Below, piece after piece: positions 57,855 through 64,000 of a stretch of DNA of 64,000 nt. Origin of the DNA: Cystobacter ferrugineus (lineage in GTDB: Bacteria; Myxococcota; Myxococcia; Myxococcales; Myxococcaceae). The stretch lies in NCBI RefSeq assembly GCF_001887355.1, contig NZ_MPIN01000011.1, positions 187,170 through 251,169 on the forward strand, given 5' to 3'. The notes beneath the pieces were generated by a model, which saw only the letters and a program-made list of their open reading frames with translations, was not told where the DNA came from and ran no database searches. How positions within the stretch are numbered: the first letter of the stretch is position 1; each line of letters begins with the position of its first letter. The position numbers were made by a program, and so were the translations under genes.

Positions 57855-58760
57855 ATGGTCCGATTCATGGAAACACTGATCGAAATCGCGGCCGTGATTG
57901 CCCGGCACGTCTCGAAGGATGGCTTCCACGCCACCCCCATCGAACGTCTGACGCTTGCTCGATCCTCCACGGTGACACTGCCGATGCCGAGTGTGTACCG
58001 GCCGCAGCTGTGCCTCGTCGCGCAGGGGCACAAGGAAGTCACGCTGGGCGACCGCGTGTTCAGATATGCACCGGGGCGCTATGGGATCGTGGTCCACGAC
58101 CTGCCAGTGACAGGTCATGTGGTCGAGGCGACGCCTGACAAGCCCTATCTCTGCCTGTTCCTCGATTTCGATCCGGTCATGCTGGGGGAGTTGGCGTTAC
58201 GCGTGCCGCCGCCGGGAGCGTCCTGCCCGCCAATAGGCATGACGGTGTCCGACGTCGGCACCGATCTGCTCGACGCCGTGCTGCGCCTGCTGCGCCTGCT
58301 CGACGATCCGGCAGCGCTGCCCATACTCGGGCCGCTGGCCGAGCAGGAAATTCTCTATCGCCTGCTCGCCGGCCCGGACGGCGCCAGGATGCGCCACATC
58401 ACCTCCAGCCAGGGGCGGGTGGCCCAGGTTGGCCGCGCCATCGGCTGGATCGGGAAGAACTTCCGGGAAGGGTTCAGGATCGAGCGGCTTGCGGCGGAAG
58501 TAGGCATGAGTCCGTCGAGCCTGCACGAACACTTTCGCGCCGTGACGGCGATGACGCCGCTGCAATTCCAGAAGCAGCTCAGGCTGCAGGAGGCGCGCAG
58601 CCTCATGCTGGTCGATGACATCGACGTCACCACTGCCGCCCTCCGCGTGGGTTACGAAAGCCCGTCACAGTTCAGCCGCGAATATCGCCGCCACTTTGGA
58701 GAGCCCCCGGCGCGCGACATAGCCCGCTTGCGCGCTTCGATGGCCTTGGCGCAAGCCTAG
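57855..58760 (+). CDS. AraC-family transcriptional regulator
   Basis: A 301-residue DNA-binding regulator. The N-terminal AraC_N-type cupin (~20-160) holds PSVYRPQLCLVAQGHKEVTL, FRYAPGRYGIVVHDLPVTGH; the C-terminal domain (~195-290) has two helix-turn-helix units, IERLAAEVGMSPSSLHEHFR and VTTAALRVGYESPSQFSREY, ending YRRHFGEPPARD. Divergent from the aldo/keto reductase, so it probably activates that gene in response to an aldehyde or related ligand. ATG at 57855 or 57867; neither has a strong ribosome site. Confidence 0.88.
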   Translation: MVRFMETLIEIAAVIARHVSKDGFHATPIERLTLARSSTVTLPMPSVYRPQLCLVAQGHKEVTLGDRVFRYAPGRYGIVVHDLPVTGHVVEATPDKPYLCLFLDFDPVMLGELALRVPPPGASCPPIGMTVSDVGTDLLDAVLRLLRLLDDPAALPILGPLAEQEILYRLLAGPDGARMRHITSSQGRVAQVGRAIGWIGKNFREGFRIERLAAEVGMSPSSLHEHFRAVTAMTPLQFQKQLRLQEARSLMLVDDIDVTTAALRVGYESPSQFSREYRRHFGEPPARDIARLRASMALAQA

Positions 58761-58848
58761 TCGCTATCGAACGACGACAGCTTCAGCGCCCCGCCGGCCA
58801 CACCACCGTGTCCACCACGACCAAGAAAATCACCACGGCCAATCCCCT

Positions 58849-58950
58849 TCATTTCGCCGAGGACTCGCACTTGAAATGCGCGGTGATGAATGACATCCGG
58901 TCGAAGACCGCATCCTTGCCATGCGCTCGGCAGTGTTTCGCCGCCAGTGG
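58849..58950 (-). pseudogene. 3'-end fragment of an unknown protein
   Basis: The minus-strand frame LAAKHCRAHGKDAVFDRMSF, then ITAHFKCESSAK and a stop, reads like the intact end of a small exported protein with two cysteines. No start is present; the upstream side is IS91-like sequence. The rest of 58761-58848 holds nothing recognisable. Confidence 0.4.
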
Positions 58951-58954
58951 CAAA

Positions 58955-59125
58955 GCTCCCCCAAGCAGGTGAGGAGGAGGCGAGAGCGGGGAAGGAGGCA
59001 GCGGCCAGAACGGAGCGGATGAAGCAGAGGACGCCGCGAGTGGACTCTCGCCGAGTTGCTGAGGAAGACATTCGACTTCGACGTGTTCGCCTGCGTGAGG
59101 TGTGGAGGCAGGCGCCGGGTGGGCC
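58955..59125 (+). mobile_element. IS91-like transposase fragment D
   Basis: Plus-strand copy with frameshifts: WTLAELLRKTFDFDVFACVR then CGGRRR. Its left edge GCTCCCCCAAGC lies at the same point in the transposase as the edge of fragment B. The remainder up to 59229 has no gene. Confidence 0.6.
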
Positions 59126-59229
59126 TGATCCGTTTGGGTGGACATACCTCATGAGTCCGCTACACGGGAGCAACTGGGGGCGCGAGGCGCTCGGGGCGCG
59201 GGCGTCTTCCCGCGAGTGAGTCCCGTCCC

Positions 59230-59826
59230 TCAGCGCGCGGGCCGCAGGGTCTCCAGCTCGGCGAGCAGTGCTTGGAGTTCGGGCGTCTCCAGCACCTTGT
59301 GCACCGAGGCGAAGAACTGAGACAGGTCACCGGCGCCCTGGTGCTCGTAGACGGTGGCCTGCAGGCCCATCTCCAGCCGGTCCACCTGGCGCACGAGCCG
59401 GGCCTCGAAGGAGGCGCCCTGCTCGTACTCCTCCCACAGGGCGAGGTAGTCGGCGCCGCGGGGCAGCTCGGAGAAGATGCGCTCCACGGCCTCGCGCTCG
59501 CGCCGCTGCTTCTCCTCACGGCTCACGCCGTCATGGGGGGTGATGTCTCCGGCGCGTGCTTCGCCCACGTCGTGCAGGAGCGCCATGCGCACCAGCTTCG
59601 AGGCATCGGCCTCGGGAAAGTAGCTGTCGGCGAGGAACAGGCACAGGAGCGCCACGAAGAAGGAGTGCTCGGCCACGCTCTCACAGGTCTCCCGGGGGAT
59701 GCCCACGCGCAGCCAGCCCTGGCGGTAGAGTTGTTTGAGGTGGTGCAGCTCGAAGTAGGCCTCGATGAGGGGCAGGGTGCGTCGGTCTTGGAGCAGCGCG
59801 AAGGAGGGAGCGGCCTTGGTGTGCAT
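59230..59826 (-). CDS. HD-domain phosphohydrolase (YfbR-like 5'-nucleotidase)
   Basis: A 198-residue cytosolic metal-dependent hydrolase. HD-domain ligands are visible: RVGIPRETCESVAEHSFFVA gives the first His, LLHDVGEARAGDITP the HD pair plus Glu, and QVDRLEMGLQA the final Asp. This spacing is that of the HD_3/YfbR group, which removes phosphate from deoxynucleoside monophosphates. Residue count is close to that of the E. coli enzyme (199). ATG 59826; no strong ribosome site. The next gene on the same strand, hsp20, ends 94 bp upstream with its own terminator. Confidence 0.85.
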   Translation of the reverse strand: MHTKAAPSFALLQDRRTLPLIEAYFELHHLKQLYRQGWLRVGIPRETCESVAEHSFFVALLCLFLADSYFPEADASKLVRMALLHDVGEARAGDITPHDGVSREEKQRREREAVERIFSELPRGADYLALWEEYEQGASFEARLVRQVDRLEMGLQATVYEHQGAGDLSQFFASVHKVLETPELQALLAELETLRPAR

Positions 59827-59881
59827 GGGCCCGAGCGTAGCCCGTGGCGCCCATCCCGCGCCGTGAGGCCCCGAAACGCAA

Positions 59882-59913
59882 CTGGGCCTGCCCCGCGAGA
59901 GAGGCAGGCCCAG
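59882..59913 (-). terminator. Terminator of hsp20
   Basis: Perfect 11-bp stem CTGGGCCTGCC / GGCAGGCCCAG, 8 bp past the hsp20 stop, followed on the minus strand by the U-containing GTTGCGTTTCG. Confidence 0.75.
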
Positions 59914-59920
59914 GGGCGAA

Positions 59921-60418
59921 CTACGCATTCGCCTTCGTGTCACCCTCGTGCGCGCCCTTGATGAGGATGCGCTTGGGCTGTACCTCCGGCTTCTTGGGCA
60001 CCACCACGTTCAGGACGCCATCCTTGAGGTCGGCCTGGACGTGCTCCGCGTCGATGCCCTCGGGCAGGGAGAAGGAGCGCGAGAAGGAGCCGAAGCCGCG
60101 CTCGTAGACGAAGTGCGTTTCACCCTCGTCCTTCTTCTCCTCGTTGCGTTGGCCGGAGATGGTCAGCCGGTTGCCGGTGAGGGAGATGTTGAGGTCCTCC
60201 TGTTTGACCCCGGGGAGGTCCGCCTTGAAGACATACGAGTTCTTCGTCTCCTTCACTTCGAAGGAGGGGAGGAAGCCCGTCACGGCTCCACCGGCCACGC
60301 CACGGGACAGCTCACGGAAGGGATCCCACTGCAGGAAGTCCCTCATCACCTCGAACGGGTCCACACCACGGTTCTGGACGAGACCCCGGTCATTGTTGTT
60401 CCGACGAATGAGCGACAT
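59921..60418 (-). CDS. Small heat-shock protein, Hsp20/alpha-crystallin family
   Basis: A 165-residue ATP-independent holdase chaperone. The alpha-crystallin domain spans ~50-145: LPSFEVKETKNSYVFKADLP, LNISLTGNRLTISGQR and GSFSRSFSLPEGIDAEHVQA, closing with the A-x-LKDGVLNVVVPKKP signature. The N-terminal arm contains PFEVMRDFLQWDPFREL, and an IxI-like element (RILIKG) follows the domain. ATG 60418 sits nine bases after AGGAGG; a TTG six bases upstream is less likely. No CIRCE element is visible in the 110 bp ahead, so control is presumably by a heat-shock sigma factor. Confidence 0.92.
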   Translation of the reverse strand: MSLIRRNNNDRGLVQNRGVDPFEVMRDFLQWDPFRELSRGVAGGAVTGFLPSFEVKETKNSYVFKADLPGVKQEDLNISLTGNRLTISGQRNEEKKDEGETHFVYERGFGSFSRSFSLPEGIDAEHVQADLKDGVLNVVVPKKPEVQPKRILIKGAHEGDTKANA

Positions 60419-60573
60419 ATCCAAATGCCTCCTGGATGGAATATGGTTGATTGATTGGGAGGGAGTCCGAGAAGGTCTTCCCGGTGCGTCCCTCGTGGAA
60501 GAACTCTTTCTGCGTCTAATCTAACCAGCTCGCGGCGTTGTCCAGTCTCGCTGTCGAGCCAATCCCTCTCACT

Positions 60574-60774
60574 TCACGCCGCTGCCGTGCGGTGCATGAG
60601 GACAATCCCCTGCGGACCGACAGCCATTCTCGGCTGGGACAAACGACGGCAGCTCGGGCAGTAGCCCCACACCTGTCCCGGAGTCTTGCGCACGCTCAAC
60701 GCTCCGCCGCAGCTGGGGCAGCCCCCACCCACGTTCAGATCCGCCATCTGCTTTTCCGAATCCGCCTTCACCAT
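60574..60774 (-). CDS. Small zinc-ribbon protein
   Basis: A 66-residue protein with a four-cysteine zinc ribbon: GGGCPSCGGALSVRKTPGQV followed by GYCPSCRRLSQ. GGAGG precedes the ATG at 60774 by five bases; an ATG at 60786 is the alternative. Small C-x2-C/C-x2-C ribbons of this kind occur in nucleic-acid-binding or regulatory proteins. No neighbour suggests a role. Real but of unknown function. Confidence 0.65.
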   Translation of the reverse strand: MVKADSEKQMADLNVGGGCPSCGGALSVRKTPGQVWGYCPSCRRLSQPRMAVGPQGIVLMHRTAAA

Positions 60775-61160
60775 GAGCACCTCCACGCCATCAGCAGTAA
60801 CGCAGCGCCGAGGCCTGGCAAGTGTCCGCGTGCTGACAGGAGCAGGTGTCCCGGGCGGGGCGGTACCGAGTGGAGGAGGGCTGACTGGCCGTAGGGCGTC
60901 CGTACAGGCGAGCGGCGCTCCAGCCCCTCACCAGGTTTCTGGCCAGCTCGTTCACGGCTCGGGCCCGTGAGGCTGGAGAGGAGCGTTGAGAAAGAAGCCA
61001 GAGGATCTGTCTCAACACAGTGTGATCAAGGAGTCTGTTTTCATGTCGGACCTGGTGACGCGTGGACGTGGCGCGGGATGCATCGCGGGTGTTGCTCCTC
61101 GATGCTGGCTCCCGTCGCGCCCGCCGTCGATGCTCCGCGGATCGGGGGTATGATCCATGG
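60775..61160. other. Intergenic region
   Basis: About 385 bp between divergent genes. The minus strand has an open frame containing LRQILWLLSQRSSPASRARA and a Cys-containing end, without a ribosome site; it may be a remnant. Nothing else recognised. Confidence 0.4.
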
Positions 61161-62441
61161 ATGGCGAACATCGCGATCGTTGGCGCGGGTCAGGCCGGGC
61201 TCTTCCTCGGCTTTGGCCTGCTCGAGGACGGACACGAAGTCACCCTGTTCTCGGACCAGACTCCCGACGCGATCCTCCATGGTCGGCTCCCCTCGGGCAT
61301 GGGGCTCTTCGAGGACGCGGTGAAGAAGGAAGCCGCGCTGGGGCTCACCTTCTGGGAAGACGTGATGACGCGGGGGGAAGGCGCCATCCTCGAGCTGATC
61401 AACCCCGATGGCTCGGTCGGATTGCACATCGCCCCGCCCGTCCCACGGCCTCATCGCAGCGTGGATCAACGGCTGAAGAACTCACGGTGGATGCGGGAAC
61501 TGGAGCGCCGCGGTGCGTCGGTTCGCGTCGTTCCCCTGGCGAATCCGGAGCAGCTCGATGCGCACGTGGCTGGCTTCGACCTCGTGGTGGTCGCCACCGG
61601 CAAGGGCGCTCTCTCCACCCTGTTCCCGCGAGATGCGAGGCGGAGCCCCTTCGACAGGCCCCAGCGCCACATCACCTGCTTCCTCGTGAAGAACTTCCGG
61701 CCCGAGCTGCGCAGCGGGACCATCCGGGTCCTGCCAGGCCTGGGAGAGGTGATCATCACCCCGTTCTACAGCCGGGAGAACCTCAAGGCGCGCATCCTCC
61801 TCATCGAGGGCATTCCGGGAGGGCCGCTCGACTATCTCTCGCGGGCGCTGTCGGGCCGCGAGCTGCTGGAGGAGTGCAAGCAGACCCTCTTCAAATTGCT
61901 CCCCGGGCAGCTCGAGGACCTGCGGGAGGCGGAGCTGTCCTCCGAGCAGTGCTGGCTTCGCGGCACCATCACGCCCACCGTTCGCGAGCCGGTGGGCCGG
62001 TTGGCCTCGGGTAGGGCGGTGCTCGGCCTGGGCGATGCCCTCCTGCTGCATGATCCGCTGGCCGCTCAAGGCGGCAACAACGCGACCCACATGGCGGACT
62101 TCTACCGGACCCGCATCCGCGAGCACGCCGGGCGGCCCTTCACCGCGGAGTGGATGCAGCGGACCTTCGATGACTTCTGGCTCTCTTATGGCCAATACGC
62201 CATGGGCGTGACGGCTGGCCTGCTCATGCCTCCAGCGCCCCACCAGCAGGCGGTGCTCGTCTCGGCGCACCAGGTGCCCGAGGTGGCCGCGGCGCTGATC
62301 GATGGCCTGTACGATCCCAGGACCCTCTTCCCCTGGTTCGTGGACCCCGCCGTCACCCGCGACTTCCTGCAGGCAAAGGGCGTCCCACCGGCGCTGCTGG
62401 AGCAGTTCTGGAATCCGCCGTCACGCGAGACCGGCCACTGA
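61161..62441 (+). CDS. Styrene-monooxygenase-like flavoprotein (StyA type)
   Basis: A 426-residue FAD-dependent monooxygenase. The FAD fold is at the N-terminus: IAIVGAGQAGLFLGFGLLED (GxGxxG at residues ~6-11) and a second block around LVVVATGKGALSTLFPRDA. The C-terminal FAD segment is RAVLGLGDALLLHDPLAAQG GNNATHMADF, which matches the group E flavoprotein monooxygenases that receive reduced FAD from a separate reductase (StyB) and epoxidise styrene or indole. No reductase gene is adjacent, so it would have to use a distant one. ATG 61161. Natural substrate unknown; such genes also serve in secondary metabolism. Confidence 0.85.
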   Translation: MANIAIVGAGQAGLFLGFGLLEDGHEVTLFSDQTPDAILHGRLPSGMGLFEDAVKKEAALGLTFWEDVMTRGEGAILELINPDGSVGLHIAPPVPRPHRSVDQRLKNSRWMRELERRGASVRVVPLANPEQLDAHVAGFDLVVVATGKGALSTLFPRDARRSPFDRPQRHITCFLVKNFRPELRSGTIRVLPGLGEVIITPFYSRENLKARILLIEGIPGGPLDYLSRALSGRELLEECKQTLFKLLPGQLEDLREAELSSEQCWLRGTITPTVREPVGRLASGRAVLGLGDALLLHDPLAAQGGNNATHMADFYRTRIREHAGRPFTAEWMQRTFDDFWLSYGQYAMGVTAGLLMPPAPHQQAVLVSAHQVPEVAAALIDGLYDPRTLFPWFVDPAVTRDFLQAKGVPPALLEQFWNPPSRETGH

Positions 62442-62717
62442 GACAGAGGCCGCCTCGCCCGAGGCCATGGGGTATGCCGCCACGCGTCAGGACTCCCTCA
62501 CAGGCCTTCCAGACCGCCAGGCCCACTCTCAGCCCCAAGTAGAAAATTTTCCAAGAAATCAAAGAAACCAATTATAAAGTTTGTGGCGGAATAAGCCGTT
62601 ATTATCCGTTTAACCCGGTTGCGCCAGTTGTTGCCTCTGTAGTGGCAAAGGGTTCGAGAAGGTGCGTGGCCTGCACTCGAGGCGACGCGCCGAACCGCAC
62701 AACCTGAAGGAGGCGAA
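62442..62717 (+). promoter_or_regulatory. AT-rich promoter region of astacin gene
   Basis: The 275 bp upstream contain an unusually AT-rich patch (62535-62610) with a perfect palindrome GAAAATTTTC (62542-62551) and a TATAAA at 62573-62578. A promoter is likely here; the start site cannot be given from sequence alone. Confidence 0.4.
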
Positions 62718-63854
62718 ATGTTCAATCGTGCAATGCGTCACACGGCTTTTCTTGCCTTGGGTTTGTTGAGCACCGCGTGTGGAGATCAGGCGGCAACGGA
62801 GCACGAGAGCGAGTTGGAAAACGACGCCGTGTACAACTCACAGTACCCGAAAGGCCAGTCCTTCCAGGTGCAGCTGGCCGGTCTGAAGGAGCCCGTCACG
62901 GCGGTGCTCAAGGGCGACCATGCCTTTGTCGGCGACCAGGTGATCGGCCAGGTCTCTGGCACGCAGGTGCTCAGCGTGGACAAGCAGGTGCTGTTGACGC
63001 TGGATGGTGAAGCGCGAGTCAGGGCCATGGGCTCTGGCATCGTCAACGCCAACGGCCAGAAGTGGCCAGGTGGGGTGATTCCGTACGAGATCGATCCCGC
63101 CGCGTCGGCGGCAACGCGTACGGCCTTCGAGGGCGCCAAGGCCGACTACCACGCGAAGACCTCCATCCGCTTTGTTCCCCGAACCAACCAGGCCGATTAC
63201 GTTCGGATCATCACCGGTGACGGATGCTGGAGCTACGTCGGCAAGATCGGCGGACGGCAGGACTTGTCGCTGGGCAACGGCTGCGGTGTGAACCCCGCCC
63301 GGCACGAACTCGGCCATGCTGTCGGACTGGCGCACGAGCAGGTGCGTCAAGACCGCGATAACTGGGTCACCGTCAACGCGGGCGGCAGCCAGAACGCCAT
63401 CGACTGGGGGTCGGCGGGCACGCCCATCGGAGCGTATGACTTCGAGTCGATGATGCACTACCGCAACTACTTCGTGAATGGCCGTTGGGATTACGTTCCC
63501 AAGAATGGCTTTCCGCCGGAGTGGGTTGGCAACGATCGCGTCAACACCTTTACCGCTGGCGACCTCGGGGCCATTCGTGCCATCTACGGTGGCACGACGA
63601 CCACCGGAGTCTGCTTCTACTCTGACATCGACTACAAGGGAGCGAGCTTCTGCGCGACCAGCGACAGCTCTTGGGTCGGAGTGGAGTGGAACGACCGCAT
63701 CTCCTCGGTCAAGGTGAGCCCTGGCTTCGAGTTCACCTTGTTCAACGACATCAATTTCGGCGGAAGTGGTCTGGGGTGTGGTTGTGACGTCCCGAACCTG
63801 GTGACGCACAACTTCAACGATCTCACCTCTTCGTTCCGGATCAAGCGGAAGTAG
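62718..63854 (+). CDS. Secreted astacin-like (M12A) metalloprotease with beta/gamma-crystallin-type domain
   Basis: A 378-residue exported zinc protease. Signal peptide with lipobox-like end (LALGLLSTAC), prosegment (~25-110), astacin domain (~112-290) and a C-terminal domain (~300-378) with CFYSDIDYKGASFCATSDSS and ISSVKVSPGFEFTLFNDINF, the FYxDxxYxG pattern of calcium-binding beta/gamma-crystallins. The zinc motif is HELGHAVGLAHEQVRQDRD starting at His196, with catalytic Glu197, and the Met-turn Tyr in SMMHYRNYF. This is the full astacin signature HExxHxxGxxHExxRxDRD. ATG 62718 has AGGAGG four to five bases upstream. A secreted protease of this type fits the protein-degrading habit shown by the two M4 genes. 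Confidence 0.92.
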   Translation: MFNRAMRHTAFLALGLLSTACGDQAATEHESELENDAVYNSQYPKGQSFQVQLAGLKEPVTAVLKGDHAFVGDQVIGQVSGTQVLSVDKQVLLTLDGEARVRAMGSGIVNANGQKWPGGVIPYEIDPAASAATRTAFEGAKADYHAKTSIRFVPRTNQADYVRIITGDGCWSYVGKIGGRQDLSLGNGCGVNPARHELGHAVGLAHEQVRQDRDNWVTVNAGGSQNAIDWGSAGTPIGAYDFESMMHYRNYFVNGRWDYVPKNGFPPEWVGNDRVNTFTAGDLGAIRAIYGGTTTTGVCFYSDIDYKGASFCATSDSSWVGVEWNDRISSVKVSPGFEFTLFNDINFGGSGLGCGCDVPNLVTHNFNDLTSSFRIKRK

Positions 63855-63872
63855 CAGGACCCCTCGTCCAAG

Positions 63873-63895
63873 CCCGGGCCGCCGAGCGGCCCGGG
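63873..63895. terminator. Bidirectional terminator hairpin
   Basis: Perfect 10-bp stem CCCGGGCCGC / GCGGCCCGGG with a 3-base loop, between the stop of the astacin gene and the stop of the convergent LanC-like gene. Confidence 0.75.
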
Positions 63896-63899
63896 GGAT

Positions 63900-64000
63900 T
63901 CACAGGACGTCCATGGTGGGGAATCTCGCGCTCGCGCGGATGCATTCCCAGAGGAAGCAGGCGAGGCCGAGGTCTCCGGTCCATAGGGAGTAGCGGCGGC
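63900..64000 (-). CDS. 3' end of a lanthionine-synthetase-C-like gene, truncated by window edge
   Basis: The minus strand is open from the right edge to a TGA at 63900-63902 and encodes RRYSLWTGDLGLACFLWECI RASARFPTMDVL. The pattern SLWTGDxGxAxxLxxCxxxxxxFPTxD closely resembles the C-termini of LanC-like cyclases, including those fused behind kinases in class III/IV lanthipeptide synthetases. Only 32 residues are visible, so the call rests on this ending. The convergent arrangement and the shared terminator support the frame. Confidence 0.6.
   Translation of the reverse strand, partial: RRYSLWTGDLGLACFLWECIRASARFPTMDVL

Noticed and set aside
60419-60530. CIRCE element upstream of hsp20
   Set aside because: The TTAGCACTC-N9-GAGTGCTAA pattern is not present in the upstream region.

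Overview
The window is GC-rich (roughly 68-70 %) chromosomal DNA from a myxobacterium, most likely of the Cystobacter/Archangium/Stigmatella/Myxococcus group. The evidence is the gene content: very large Ser/Thr-kinase/AAA/histidine-kinase fusions, MopE-like metal-binding lipoproteins, DUF2381 remnants, duplicated M4 metalloproteases with PPC-type C-terminal domains, MNGL-repeat lipoproteins, and an infC that appears to start with AUC. Assignment to a group is inference; there is no rRNA in the window.

Layout. 1-5.7 kb: truncated zinc-ribbon gene, a translationally coupled MFS exporter/APC permease pair, and a convergent cysteine- and glycine-rich lipoprotein. 5.7-13.3 kb: LysR relic, an Arg/Glu-repeat secreted protein, a FIST sensor, a beta-helical secreted protein, a HAD phosphatase, infC, and a GAF histidine kinase that has lost its phospho-acceptor region. 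13.3-26.1 kb: two secreted M4 metalloproteases on either side of a carotenoid oxygenase, a kelch lipoprotein, a kinase/AAA/TPR protein and a pentapeptide-repeat lipoprotein. 26.2-31.9 kb: a class II diterpene cyclase (DxDD), a Cys-rich secreted peptide followed by a JmjC/cupin-like hydroxylase, and a convergent 52-residue orphan peptide gene. 32-45.8 kb: propeller-like secreted proteins, a copper-type P-ATPase with an MBL-fold hydrolase, an OB-fold lipoprotein, an NTF2-like protein, a strictosidine-synthase-like protein and a 1759-residue trifunctional kinase.

45.8-59.2 kb is an accessory island. It opens with an intact IS1380-family insertion (1653 bp, CTAG target duplication) that landed exactly on the stop codon of the trifunctional kinase. 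Behind it are a toxin-like gene with an ankyrin-repeat immunity candidate, 3'-end relics of at least seven other genes, four fragments of one IS91-like transposase, two aldo/keto reductases (one with its LysR regulator destroyed by an IS91-like fragment, one with an intact divergent AraC regulator), a YopT-like (C58) cysteine protease, an orphan type VI secretion tagF, and a second copy of the Cys-rich peptide family.

59.2-64 kb returns to ordinary content: HD-domain phosphohydrolase, Hsp20, a small zinc ribbon, a StyA-like monooxygenase, a secreted astacin-like protease and, entering from the right edge, the 3' end of what looks like a lanthionine-synthetase-C-like gene. Two themes recur: secreted proteins (proteases, lipoproteins, Cys-rich peptides) suited to a predatory, multicellular life, and turnover in the island, where effector and immunity-type genes sit among transposon debris.
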